NCBI GenBank assembly: GCA_947311845.1
Contig: CAMZMU010000040.1
Span: forward strand, 68,009,564-68,073,563
Reading direction: 5' to 3'
DNA from: Poa pratensis
Taxonomy: Eukaryota > Streptophyta > Magnoliopsida > Poales > Poaceae
DNA length: 64,000 nt
The translations under genes and the position numbers were made by a program. How positions within the stretch are numbered: the stretch's first letter is position 1; every line of letters starts with the position of its first letter. Of the stretch, positions 21,923-34,479 are shown one piece after another. The notes beneath the pieces are model-generated. The model did no database searches and had not been told where the DNA came from. It worked only from the letters and a program-made list of their open reading frames with translations.

Positions 21923-22966
21923 CTAGAGAACAGAAACTAAATTAGAGCATCCTCGGTCGATCGTCGTCATCTTCTTGGGCTGCAACTTTGCAGTTAGGAC
22001 TCGTGGGGCGTCGACGGAGGAGTCTGGTGGTGGTGTAACACGGCGGGCCGCACGAACGTCGGATGCTGGCACTCGTGCAGTACAGCTGGGGATGCTGTTG
22101 GTGGCAGGGTACCGGACGAGATAGGAGTCGGTGCCGGCGGACGCGGAGACGACTTTGGCGGGCGCGTAGATCACCTTGCCGGACACCTGCGAGAACCCGG
22201 TGCGCACCTCGACGTCCTGCCCGGACACGAATCGCGGTTTCCGGCCCGCGGGCTCCGCCGTGGGCGCCATAGATTCCTGGACCGTCGCCGGCAAGCGCGG
22301 TGGCGCGGTGATAGTCTTCTTGGCAGCCACCATCGTCAGTTTATTCCTCTTCTCGGGTGCAGCGGCAGCAGCCACCTTCCTCGTGGCGACGGCGGCCTTC
22401 ACGGGCGCGGGCGGCAACTTCGGCACCGGCGATTGGGCGGCCCGGTGTCCCCGCGCCTTCTTCTTCGCTTCCTCCTCATTCTCGCGCTCGGCGGAGAACC
22501 GCCGCAGTGGCAGTGCGTCCATAGGGATCCCTTTCCCCGTCTTCTTGGCTTTCTTGCAAGAATCGCCACCGGCGCACTCCGACTGATCCGATGGTAGGGG
22601 CCTCTTGGATGAGGCCGGCCGAGCAACGTCGACGACGGAGTCTTCTGGTGGTGAAACACGGCGGGCAGCGCGGACGTCAGATGCTGCCACCCGTTCGACA
22701 CGGCTGGGGATGCTGTTGACGGCGGGGTACTGGACGAGGTAGGAGTGGGTGCCGGCAGATGCGGAGACGACTTTGGCTCGCACGTACGACACAATCACCA
22801 GCTGCCTCTCGCCGCAGACCTGCGGGAATCTGCTACGAACCTCGACGTCGTCCCCTGGCGCGAACAGCGTGTTCCGGCGCGCAGCCTCCACGGCGGGCGC
22901 CGGAGAATTCTGGACCGTCGCCGGCAAGCGCGACGACACGGTGCTGGTCCTCTTGGCAGCCTTCAT
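21923..22966 (-). CDS. Two-Agenet-domain (Tudor-like) protein (copy 1)
   Basis: This is an open frame of 347 codons from the ATG at 22966 (MKAAKRT) to the TAG at 21923. Residues 34-106 and 246-313 form two Agenet-like domains. Each has the pattern F-x-x-G-x-DVEVR, then AKVVSASAGT, SYLV-x-YPA and DVRAARRV-x-PP. Between them are a Lys-rich segment (CKKAKKTGKG, 137-146) and KKKARGH (168-174), both plausible nuclear signals. Agenet domains are plant Tudor-like folds that bind modified or basic peptides, usually in chromatin or RNP proteins. The target here is unknown. The frame is open for 25 codons upstream of this ATG and homologous to the internal repeat, but that segment begins with ATC instead of ATG. 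A TTTATAGG box lies about 200 bp upstream and is conserved at the paralogue. No introns are apparent. Best-preserved gene of the window. Confidence 0.7.
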   Translation of the reverse strand: MKAAKRTSTVSSRLPATVQNSPAPAVEAARRNTLFAPGDDVEVRSRFPQVCGERQLVIVSYVRAKVVSASAGTHSYLVQYPAVNSIPSRVERVAASDVRAARRVSPPEDSVVDVARPASSKRPLPSDQSECAGGDSCKKAKKTGKGIPMDALPLRRFSAERENEEEAKKKARGHRAAQSPVPKLPPAPVKAAVATRKVAAAAAPEKRNKLTMVAAKKTITAPPRLPATVQESMAPTAEPAGRKPRFVSGQDVEVRTGFSQVSGKVIYAPAKVVSASAGTDSYLVRYPATNSIPSCTARVPASDVRAARRVTPPPDSSVDAPRVLTAKLQPKKMTTIDRGCSNLVSVL

Positions 22967-23050
22967 CGTCTTCTCGGGTGCAGCCACCTTCCTCGCGGCG
23001 ATGGCGGCCTTCACGGGCACGGCGGCAGCGGCAGTGGCGATGCCCTAGAT

Positions 23051-25810
23051 TGGTGATGGAGCTCGATCGCGCTCGTTTCGTGTAGAAGTCGGATCGAGAT
23101 CGTGGGAAGAGAGCAATGCAAGCGTTGAAGCGTGTCGAGTGTGCACCTCCACAGCGCCTATAAATCGGTCGAGCAATCCGCGTCTCCGAGGCAGAGTCGA
23201 ACGGGCGGGGCTATCTCGATCATGTTTCTTTCCTTTTTCGGCTTGTCCTTTCTATTTCCCTTTTTGGGCCTCGCCCTGGTTTGGGCCACGCTATCTTTTC
23301 GGCCGATCGAAGGCTAAGGAACGCTCGCACGATTCCCACCAGGCTGATCAAATATTTACTACTAGTTAGGCAAAAACGAAATATCCCGGGATGAACTCCG
23401 GATCGCTTCGACCCTTCCCTTTTTGCGCGTGATTTTGAATGGGTTGGCTCGGATACTATTCCGTTTACGCGTTAAAAACAGAAAACATTTGACTTTTGCT
23501 TGCAAAAAATACGTAGTATAATTTTCAGTTCCCTTTTCGGGACAATGGTTTTTTAGGGTAAATAAAAATAGGTGGAGAATAGGAAAAACCACTTCCTACT
23601 AGTACATAAAAAATTAGAATAGAAATAAACTACCACTTTTTACTAGTTTAAAAATAGCATAAATATAATTCATACCAGATTCCAGATGAACAACAATAAT
23701 ATCTAAGGATGACGAAAAATATAACGACGAAATGCTAAAAAATGGCCTTCAGAACTTTACAATCCAACATTGCACGAAGTTTTTGCCATCTAGCTAGTTT
23801 TATACAAAAAGGTTGTTACGTTCTTGAAATCGATTATGTAATCAATTACCAAGATTCTCGCTATCACCGAGTTCCTCACAAACCGAGTGGAGCATTTAAA
23901 AAACGCAAGATTTCAGAGCTTCATGTGTTTAATCGCTTAGATCATTTCTTGTTTTGGTTTGATGTTTATGAACTCATGTTCATGACACACATTGTCATGC
24001 TTTTCTTTTGTAAGAGCCCTAACATATATCGGAGGTAAACATGTAAATGTCATTTCTTCTGTAAGAGCCCTAACAGGCCACCTGTGTGCACGCACTAAAT
24101 TTTCTAAGAAGCACAATATGCTCCTCTGGTTTCTCTCGGCCCGTCTGATTTCCAGTAGCACATGTCCAACTGAAACCCACAAATCATTTACATGCGTAAA
24201 ACAGTCTGTTACAATTTTACTTCCATGATTCTGCAAGTATTAAAGTTCATTCTAATGTTACACCTTGCTGTTCTCAAGCACACGATGCTCTGCCAGTAGG
24301 ATATTAACTGAAATATATGTATTATTTTTGTAAGAAAAAAATACGTGAGTGGGATATAGAGAGAGTGGGAACAAAGATTGATAAGGGTAGAGATTAGATA
24401 TTAACGGATACAAAGTGCACAAAATAACATAATTAATAGCTCAAATAAAATGTAGATGGTGAAGTATATAGAGTGCGATTTAGAGAGCCCATTGGAAGAG
24501 GCAAATATTATAGAGAGGTCTCCAAATTGATGTATAAGTAGTCAAATTTGTCGCTTTCGTTGGACTTGCTCCAAGGAGAGAAGTCATCGACCACAGCGGC
24601 AGACCTACAACATCTAGAAACAGGGTGCACAGAGGGTGCCACAACAGATAAAAACTATTTTTAGGGGGTGCATATGTGGTCAAAGAAATGCTATTTTTAC
24701 AAATCATTTTTTTTCCAACCCGGTCTCATGTGCACCTGGCTAGCAAGCAGTAGATCTTCCACTGGTCGACCATGCCCTGTTGGAGAAGAGAATCAGGAAA
24801 GAGTGAAATGATGCTAAGGTTAGGCAGGTCAATCGATTTTGGGACAAAATTTGGGTCGTGCAAATGTTTTTCCTCCAAAAAATTGGCTAGTGAACGGGAC
24901 ATGTTGCACTAAAATTGGGTCAGTTTGAAGGGTGAGTGGTGCCACTAGAAGGAAAAAAACATATTGGAGAATTCTTCAATCAACCCGTAGCAGCGCAAAT
25001 GCATATATAGTTAAACACATAATCTCGAAAGAGTATTTTGCACACCCTTTCACCTCAAGCATCCACATCAGTCATGTGCACACAAGTTTTGTGTACCAAC
25101 TGATTTTTATGCCAAAGGGCGAAGTAGATTTTATGCCAAAGGGCTACCGATAATCTATGTTTTTACCGCACGAAAATTTCCAAACAAAACTTGAATTCGA
25201 AACATTTTGAAGACATGATAAATAACGTTCTATCCTAATTGCACGGAAAATGGCAATTGATTAAACCAACCGAGATTAATTGTTTGACAGTGATCTATGC
25301 CTTGCTACCACGAGAAAGCTTCTTTTGTGTTTATCTGGATATTTTCAGCATATTGATCAAGTTTTCAACGTTTGAATTTAAATATGTGCGATTTTTTTTA
25401 CTGATAATGATATTTTTGGAATCTAGTCCATAGGAAAAAAACCGTGCACAAAATACCTATATACCGTCGCAGGCGTTAAAGAGAAAAACGTCGTCTCTAC
25501 ATTTCTGTTGAAACTAGAGTGCCCACTAATGGAAAAATCAATAAAACTAAAGCGTACTAGAGCATAAAATACAAATCTGCCTGATGCAATATACTCCCTT
25601 CCCTCCTCGAATTGTACATCAACCTTTTAGGGTAAGTCAACTTTTAATTTTTGACACAACTTTATAGGCAGCACTAAAAACGTGATTGATGGACAAAGAT
25701 CAATCTTAATTACAACATCTTCTTAAACTGAAAATAATACATCTTGGCCCTGCTTTCTCAATCGATTTTTCAAACTTTGGTCTCAAGAACCAATAAAAAA
25801 ATCACATTTC
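23051..25810. other. Intergenic DNA to the assembly gap, no gene seen (copy 1)
   Basis: AT-rich DNA. About 23465-23610 is an inverted copy of the dispersed repeat seen at 905-1200. A direct repeat 'gtaagagccctaaca' occurs near 24011 and 24060. From about 25540 the sequence resembles the 3' flank of the fourth Agenet paralogue. The last 600 bases differ from copy 2 at a dozen sites, most of them single-base indels. Confidence 0.4.
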
Positions 25811-25823
25811 NNNNNNNNNNNNN
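25811..25823. other. Assembly gap of 13 N
   Basis: Thirteen ambiguous bases separate the end of copy 1 from the start of copy 2. The breakpoints of the duplication coincide with this gap to the base. Confidence 0.98.
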
Positions 25824-28800
25824 GACGACGTCCCCGCCGCTGAGTTGGAGGACGAGATGGAGTGGGACGAGGCCGCCGCCGCCGCCGCCGAGTCGGAGTG
25901 GGAGGACGACGTCCCCGCCGCTGAGTCGGAGGACGAGGTGGAGTGGGACGAGGCCGCCGCCGCTGAGTCGGAGGACGAGGGGGGTGAGGCGGACACGGGA
26001 GAGCCCGACTCCCCGCTCGCATGGTGGCCAAGCAACTCGGCGTGCGGCGACCCTCGCAAGGCCGAGCCCTTCCGGAGGCCCGACGCCGTCCGCGAAGCCC
26101 GCCGCCTCCAGGAGGCTCGCCTCCTCAAGCGTCCACCGCCGCCGACGGGGGCTGGGGACCCCGATGAGCCTAGCCCCATTGGAGGCGCTTCAGGTATACC
26201 TCTTCGCCCGCCACCGCGGCCCTCCCCGTCGGTTGATGTATGATTAGGCAGCTTCTTGACCAATGTATATGATTAGGAAGATTCAAGGATTAATGCATTT
26301 CCTTTGCTTCCAAAAATGGGCTCCGTGAAAAACCTGTGATGAAGCCGTTCATGTTCGGAAATTTCAGATTTTACATGTCCAATAGATTCGATGTTCCTAG
26401 CGAAAAGGGGAAATCTGTAGGTCCAAGTTAGCTTATATTTTGGGGACTGTGTTCCGTAGACTAATGGAAATGCTGAGGAATTTTCTTATGATATGAATGT
26501 GATTTGGTGTTGATTTGCATGCTTGGGATGTTTGAAGAATAGGGCCATCTGCTATTGAAATTGGTAAATTCGATTTATTTGCTACAGTGTGCTATTTTCC
26601 TAAAGCTGATGGCATCTCGATCGTATCTAGCCTAGGGTTCTGGAGCATTACGTTAACTCAAGCTGTTAAATATATATTTTCGAGTTATGTTGGTGAATCG
26701 GATTGTAGATGCCCTAAGTATACTGATGAGGTGTTACATTCTGCCTTTCTGTTGTTAACAGAATCATGGAATCTGGCCCGGGGGTCTCAGAAATTTTCGT
26801 CAGCTCTAGTTACGTAAGCTGTTCATTGTTAGAGATTTATGTCATACCATACTGAACCTGATTTTGTGGGGATTGTATGGTTCTAGTGCCAATGATATTT
26901 TGATATGTATCCAGGAAAATGAACGATTTGCTATAGTTAGGCTTTGACCTTTGAGCTCACCCTCTTTGCATGTTCATGGTGTTGTCTCCCTTCTACATTA
27001 ATTTACGTTTTCTTATCTTCTGTTTTTCTATCAAGCTTTTCCCTTCCCCAGTGTGAACTTTTGCCATCACCTCCAACAGGGAACTAAAAGCTAGGAAGTC
27101 CAGCCCGGCTAATCCTGTGCTCAACCCTGATGAGAATTCATTATCTCGTCCACCATCAAACAAGAGTGAGGAGGTATTACCTGACAAGGTTGCGGGCCAA
27201 CAGGGTGACACTAAACACTCCACTAAAAGTGCATCAAGTCAAATTGTTCTTCTTGAGAATGGCCATGGAGAAAACCCGTTACCTGTTCTGCCTAAAAAAA
27301 AAAGAAATACACCATCGATAAATATGCTGTACAATGTGGTGACTGCCGGAAATGGAGACTTATTCCTACCAAAACGAAATATGATGCAATTTGGGAAAAA
27401 AAGTAGACAGGTTCCTTTTCTTTGCGAACATGTCCATGGGTGGAAGCCTGGAGTTTCATGCGATGATCCAACGGATATATCTCTAGGTCATGGGTTCTGG
27501 GCAATTGATACAGAATGCATCTCTCAGACCCCTCTTGGGTGGGAAAGGACGATATCTATAAGGAGTGAAGGGTCCACCAGATTTGCTGACGTGTGAGTAA
27601 TACTTCTTTTGGCCTAGCATCGTAGTTAATTTGTTACCCAGATTTACATAGTTATTTTTAAGCAAATGATGTTCCAGTTGTTTTCTTATGCCGATGGGTC
27701 TTAACTCTTTAGATCTCAGATGCATACTTTCTCTCTATGTTATCTAGTATAACCGCTAGGCTGAATTCTACCGATTTAAGTTCTACAGCTTATAGGGGTG
27801 GAGGTGGACATAAATTATAATTTAGTATACACCATTTTTCATTTATGATATATCGGTTGCAGTAGAAGATCTTCAATGCAGTTAAATCGTAACCCAGCTC
27901 AATATTGTTGACATGCTCGTTTATGTGTTAGTCATCTTTATGCTGTACATGTTGGTTGATGGTTGATCAGTCATTCCTGTGGTCTGCCACACACCTATAT
28001 AAAATGTACTTGCCATTCTGTATAAGTGTTTTATGACTGCTTGGTAACATTCTATATACATGCTTTCAGGTACTATATTTCTCCCTCAGGCAAAAAATTT
28101 AGATCAATGACTGAAGTCAAAAAGTATGCCAACATTCTTTTTGTCAACTTCCCTTCAAGATCTTCACTTTCTTAACCATATTAATGCCCATACACAGTTT
28201 TGCAGTCATGTAGCATGTCGATAGCTGCATCAGAATAGTATCCACTAAGCTACAATTATTCTCATAATCGTCACAAAGCGTTATCATGTACTTTCACTAC
28301 CTCAATGGCTAAATCATACGAAGCACACAAGCAGCATTCAGGTTTAAGTATTTGGGTGCCTAGTTTCATGAATCTGGTTTGTTCTTGGTTTCTTTTTTTA
28401 GAGAAAACGCAAGTTTTATTTCATTGAAAAGGTAGAAAGTTCGGTTACAATCCTCCTAGAGGCGATACAACATGTATAGGGATCAGTGGACGTCCCAGGT
28501 TGGTGGCAAAATGACCCGCAGGCCAAGTGCCCCTGCTCGAGCCCACATCCTAGCTTCGTCTTTGATCTTGGCGACCACGGCGTGTACGAGGGGTTGTGCT
28601 CCTTCGAAAACACAGTCGTTGCGCATCTTCTAGATCATCCACGGCGTGAGGAGTGTGATGGAGGCGAGCCCCTTTCGCATTGGCTTGGGCATGTCCTGTT
28701 TAGCACGGCTCCACCAGTCCATGAGGGAGTTCTCGAGGTTTGGTGCTGCAATTGGTATCCTGAGCCATGCAAGAACGTCATGCCAGGTCTGTCTAGTGAA

Positions 28801-29937
28801 CGGGCACTCCAGCAGCAAGTGGTGCATCGTCTCGGGGACCTGATCGCATAGGGGGCAGCGTGGGTGGTGTTGCAGGCCGCGATGTGCCAGCCTATCGGCC
28901 GTCCAGCAGCGGTCAAGGCCAGCGAGCCAGTGGAAGAATTTCACCCTTGGTGGCGCCCATGTCTTCCAAGTAAGCTTCCAGGAGGTGCAGGTGATGGAGC
29001 CCTGGAACACCGCGTCGTAGGCGGAGCTGGCTGTGTATGTGCCGGTAGCCGTCCATCTCCAGAGCAATTGGTCAGGCATGTCCGTGAGGGTGAAGTGCTC
29101 GAGCGCCTGCCAAAGCTGAAGGTACTGGCCAATTTCCATGATGCCGATGGTTCCCTGGATGTCGCGCGCCCAGCTATTGTGCTGGAGGCCATTGGCAACC
29201 GTCCTGATCTTGCGGCGGCGTTTGGGGACGCAGGCATACAGGGCAGGTGCCGTCTCACGGATGGATCTGCCGCTGATCCAGCGGTACTCCCAGAAGCGCG
29301 CCGTCATGCCGTTCCCCACAACCATTGTGGTGGAGGCGAAGAAAAGCGCGCGTTCATGTGCGGAGAATTGCAGATCGAGGTCCCTTCACGCACGATCCGT
29401 GTCGGTCCTTGCGAACCACTGCCAACGCAAACGCAAAGCAAGCCCCATGCGCTCCAGGTCTTGGACGCCCAAGCCGCCGAGGGGGATGGGGCGCATACCC
29501 GTCTCCAATTGACGTGGCAGTGGCCTCCATTGGCTTCAGCACGGCCCGCCCATAGGAAGCCACGCTCGATCTTCTCAATTTGACGGAGAACCTTCTTCGG
29601 GGGTGCGTAGGCGAGGAGCTGGTGTATCGGGATGGCACCAAGCACCGCCTTAACGAATGTCAGCCGCTGTCTTGGTCCTGCTCTTGGTTTCTTACAACTG
29701 AACATTTGAAACAACACAGTATGCAGGCTTAAAATATGTAACTTCTCCATGTGGTTCAATTCAATCTGTCTAGATGTTTATCTAATTTCAAATGTTACAT
29801 TTGATAGTTATCTTCAAGACAACCCAGACTGTGCTATCTGTTTACATATGTCTCAGTTTTCGTTCACGATACCTGAATGTCTCGAGGATTACGAAAAAAA
29901 GCGCCATCCTCAGTCAAAGCGTCGTCGTCGTCATTAG
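25824..29937 (+). pseudogene. CW-zinc-finger / MBD gene, copy 2, 5'-truncated at the gap
   Basis: Same gene as at 6299-10535. Exons: remainder of exon 1 to 26193, then 27080-27592, 28070-28123 and 29808-29937. Exon 1 has four C where copy 1 has five (near 26173), which breaks the frame before the splice donor. The A10 and A7 tracts that disrupt the CW finger are unchanged. It is probably the same physical gene as copy 1. Confidence 0.7.
28395..29681 (-). mobile_element. 5'-truncated LINE in MBD intron 3 (copy 2)
   Basis: Counterpart of 8992-10279, with the same 12-bp target duplication (28383-28394 and 29682-29693). One base is missing near 29492, which breaks the LGGLGV frame that copy 1 keeps. 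Confidence 0.8.
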
Positions 29938-30628
29938 TCAAATTCTCTTGAACCAAATGAAGGTATTTTATGCACAACTTAAGCACATTTACTTTACTGG
30001 CATGATAAATGAATTACTGGTTGGAGGAGCCTCTCTCTTCTGGTTGAACAATGGCTACTATTGCTTGATATTTGGATTTGTATCAATGAACAATTGTTTC
30101 CAAATTGCCATGTTGACTGAGAATGCATTACTGGTTAATGTACTTGTAATATTGTCTACTTAATGGAGCAATTAAAGTGGTAGAACAGGCGGTGAGCTGG
30201 TGTGTGCAGGTTAGTAGGGCGTGCATGTAAGGAAAGTTCAACGTGCCACTCATATTTTATATGATCAAAATCCGTTTTGATATCATCAATTGGATATTTG
30301 GATCTTACTTCAATGTTTTTTAAATTTCTGTAAATTGGATGGCACACCTGATAACACAGTGTAGACCATTGCACGGTACGGATTATATTCTCCTATTCCA
30401 TGAATATAAACATCATGACAGTTCTGTTAATGCGTGGTGCCTACAATAAGAAACCACGAGCCAGACGGGTGTGTAACTTGTACCCCCTGTTGATTTTGGC
30501 ACCACATCCTAGATTAAGTTCTTGCAACTAGCTAGTGATTTAGGGATCTTGTAGCAGCTGCTAGGATCACTCTGTGGAGTCCCTTGGTGGTTGGTGATGA
30601 CTGCTAATTTCATCTACCAGTATACTTA

Positions 30629-31669
30629 GGGCATCTCCAGCCGTCCCCCCCCCCCCCCCCCCCCCCAAGTTTTGGTGCGGCGCTTTTTTGCGTTTGCGCC
30701 GGCGCTATCTGGGACCTGTGGGGGAGGGGGGGGGGCGAAGTTTCCACTCGTTTCAGCCCCCAGAAAACACAAATCAACATAATTTCAAAGTTCTCATTCC
30801 CGCCCCAAAAACAGCCCGAGTTCGGCTATCGAAATAGCCACAGTTGGGCTATCATACAAAAAAAAGCCATATAGTTCGGCGAATGGATCAAGCCACGGTT
30901 CAGCGATCTGGTGAATTGGCTACATTCGGCATGCTGCTGATACGCAGATCAGATCAGATGGTCGCCGGCGACACCTCGGCAACCTCGGCATCATCGTCGA
31001 GCTCGATGGGCGTGGTCGTCGGAGCAGGGGCAGAGGTCGGAGTGGCCGTAGGCTCGGCGGTAGGCTCGGTGCTCGGCGGCGGCGTGATCGTGGCCGAGCT
31101 CGTGTCGGCTGGACTGGCCGAGCTCGTGTCATCTGGAGTGGTGGAGCTCGGAGTCGCCGTCGCCGTCGGGGTCGGGGCGGGATGTTGTCGGACTTCTGGC
31201 GCGCCTCGTCGGCGATCCACTTGGCGTTGGTCCAGCCCGGTGGCCTCTTCTTCGCCGCCCTTGGCTTCCTCGGCTGCTCCTTCACCTCCAAGGCGGCGGG
31301 GGGGCGGCGACGGCGGCGATGCGGGGGCCGGTGAATTTGCTGGGAGCTATGGCGGGCAGATCTGAGGGAAATGGCGGAATCGGCCGGCGGGGGATATATG
31401 TGGGGCGAAAATGGAGGGAAAGAGCAAAATTATGGAGGGAAGGGCCAAAATATGGAGGGAAATCGCCGTGGCTCGCCGACAGGTCTGGCCCGCGGATGCC
31501 TTTTGCCCCTCCAAGCGAGCCCCGGCGCGCTGGGTTTGGCTTGGGTGCGCCGGCGCAAAACGGCGCAAAGCGGCGATAAATGGGGTTCTGGGGGGACGAC
31601 CGGTAGAAAACGGCGCAAAGCGGCGCTAAAAGGCCTCCTGGGGGCGCTGGGGGACGACTGGAGATGCCC
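30629..31669. mobile_element. PIF/Harbinger-type element (copy 2)
   Basis: Counterpart of 11227-12272, with the same TTA flanks and gggcatctccag ends. The C run is shorter, and a GGGG/GAGG difference lies near 31300. Confidence 0.7.
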
Positions 31670-32565
31670 TTATATACTTTGACCCGTGCGCATCATAGGA
31701 TGTCCTGATGTGATTTGCTTATCGGTATTTGTACGTGTTCTCGTTCAAGTGAGATTGTTTATGGCATTGATTCTCTGTTTACTCTTTGTATTTGCGCAAC
31801 CATCTGAAAATCCGCACATGTTTTTTTTATCTGATGACATGCCTCTTTTTTTAAAGTGCTACCTCTATCTTATGCGCCTCCAATTCATGAGGATCTCGCG
31901 CAAAACTGCCTGCTGGCCCTGTGTGACAAAACCCAAGACTGTATGTGACATGCGAGACAGTACTAGCGTCAGGCCGCTCTCCAGCCCGATATTTTGTTGA
32001 ATGTGCTATACCTTAGGTAGCTCGCTCCCCTTATATGGTAGTCGGGTCCTGCTTAGATGGGATTGAGAAAGTTTTTGGGACATTGACATCTCAACACAAT
32101 GATGTCGCCGAAAGTTATGGAGACTGCCACCTTGGTTATACCTCATTGTGTAGTGTTGGTGTGTGTGATGTCCATGTCTATTAAGTGCATGTGTAAGCTA
32201 CCATTTTCGTTGAGACCAACGAATAATGGTGTAGAACATGGAAAACAATAGTTTATGTAGGCAAAAGTTGATCGGCTAAAAGCTGCTTATCACCCAGTCA
32301 TGTCAAAAGGTTTGCAAATAGCTTTGGTTAAGTTGCTCAACTTTTCTCCGATCTGTTGCTCAAAATTGTTTTTACAACCCCTCGCGTCAAGTGAGGAGCT
32401 TCCTGCGGCCGCCTGTCCCCTCCACAGATCCATGTGAGGAGCCCTCTACGGGGCCCACTCACAATTTTCATGCCACTGCCCTCCTCCCTTCCTCTAGATC
32501 GTCAATCGGATGTCATCTTTGTCAGGTTCTGTGGAGTTTGATTTTCGATTCATTGCGTGTATACT

Positions 32566-34128
32566 TTTTTTTTAAAAGAGTGAAACGCACCAGAGGTCAC
32601 GAAGTTGCGCGGAAAGGAAGGATTGGTCACCAAGTTGGAAACGCTCAATTATGGGTCACGAACTTGTGGATTTGCGAAACTTTGGTCATTCCGTCACGAC
32701 GGACGTTAAGTTGCTGACGTGGCGGATTGATTTTTTACAGAAAACACCTTAAACTTTTGTTTCTTCTAATTGTTTGGTCATTTTTCGATATTTGTTTTGG
32801 AAAAGCCTGGTGGTCATCCGGCGGATCGCTGGCACGCATCCTCCACGCACCATGGCCAACTTCAACCTCTTCCTCCTCACGCTCGCTCTCGTCGTCGCCG
32901 CCAGCGCCAACACCGGCCGAGCATTTAGTGCTGCCTGGGACGACAGCGACGACCTGCCGTAGCGGCAGGAGGCCATGGCGGAGGCCGTCCGCGTGATGTC
33001 TAGGTACGACGCGGCAAAGGACGCCCCGATGCGATCAAGCGGGCGGTCGCCATGGTGTACGGCGCGATTGAGCCGCTGCGTCCCATCTTGAAGGCCATTA
33101 GCAAGATGCCCGCGAGGACCGCCGCCGAGGTCCACGCCAAGGAGGACGCCGGCGCCGCGGCCAACGAGCTGCTGTCTCGCCACCTGGGCTAGCTGCTAAT
33201 GGCCCACCGTTCGTTGACTTTCTTTCTCTTCCCCAATTTCTTCTCACACGAGCGTCCCCATTGAAGAGCTCGCGAGTGTGTCACCATGGAAGAGCTCGCG
33301 CCGCTGGTCCACGTCTCGGCCTCGCGCAACGCACCGCACCGCTTCTTGCAGGGCTGCACGCCGCCAGGTTCCGGACTTGCCGAGGCCTGCCGCCGCCACC
33401 TCGCGCTCGACTCCGGCCACCTCCACCTGCGAGCTCCCCTTGGAGCCGCTCGAGACTGCCAGGTTCGGGACTCGCCACGGCCTGCCGCCACCACTTCGTG
33501 CTCGACTAAGAGCAAGTCGGAGAAGGCCATCCGGAAGTTTCACCCACGCAGGCAAAACTCGATCCCCTTTTCGGCCGCCGCCGTCGCCGGCCAAATTCCG
33601 GCGAGTTCGGGCCTCTCCCCGCGCCACCGTCTGGGACGCGCGGAGGTCCGAGCTGGCCGAGGTGTGGGGGGCGGCATCGCCGCCGCGCTCGGGCCGTGGG
33701 AGCGGGTGTTTGATGGCATGTCGGAGAAGGCGCTACGGGAGCTGCTCGCTTCCATCGAGGTGTCACAGAACGACGGCATCGGTGGTGTGGGCCGTGGGGC
33801 TGGGGCGACCTAGGAGCCGGCGGGCGGCCTGGGATCCGAGCAGCGGTGAATCCGAGCAACGACGGCATCGGTGGTGTGGGGTTATGTGCAAAAAGGCAAA
33901 TAATTGAAAAGGACCTAGCCATTGCAAGAAATAAAATTTGATGGGGGTATTTGTAAAAAATCAGTCCGCCACGTCAGCAACTTAACGTCCGTCGTGACGG
34001 AATGACCAAAGTTTCGCAAAGCCACAAGTTCGTGACCCATAATTGAGCTTTTCCAACTTGGTGACCAATCCTTCCTTTCCGCGCAACTTCGTGACCTCTG
34101 GTGCGTTTCACTCTTTAAAAAACCATTG
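32566..34128. mobile_element. Mutator-like element with cargo (copy 2)
   Basis: Counterpart of 13169-14731 with the same long TIRs and 9-bp flanks. The signal-peptide fragment lies at 32852-32962 and the second cargo frame at 33286-33813. I saw no difference from copy 1 in the coding-like parts. Confidence 0.75.
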
Positions 34129-34479
34129 TGTGTATACTTGATTGGCCGTAAAATTTGTCCAGATCCTATCAAGTTGTGACTACTTGTGTTTCTAGATTTT
34201 TAGTAGGTTGTTTGAGGGTATTTTTCGCTGCATCCTCCTGGAATATTTGAATGATACATTTCTTGAACCAAACAGGTTTCTGTTTTAATCATTCCGTTAA
34301 CATTAGCAGTGTAGTCTGATTACATATACTTTTACGTTGCCGTTTCCGAACCAAACAAGTTGACATTGTATACTTTCTCTTGTCATACTTTTTTTTTGAA
34401 GTGTTGTGTCTCATCGCATGTTCAGGGACGGCTAATGGCCATAGGGTTTTAGACCGTTTGATGTTCTGTTCTCCAGTCA

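Larger units (their letters stand above)
6419..25810 (+). repeat. 19.4-kb direct duplication, first copy (right end of left contig)
   Basis: It aligns end to end with 25824-45203 at near-identity, in the same order and strand. Differences over the first 18.7 kb are few and mostly in homopolymers (C5/C4 near 6770 and 15174, C run at 11243, G run at 21251). It ends exactly at the N gap. Probably the overlapping end of a contig rather than a biological repeat. Confidence 0.9.

Noticed and set aside
22063..23085. Open frames on the plus strand opposite the Agenet gene
   Set aside because: They are antisense shadows of GC-rich coding DNA. The domain pattern exists only on the minus strand.
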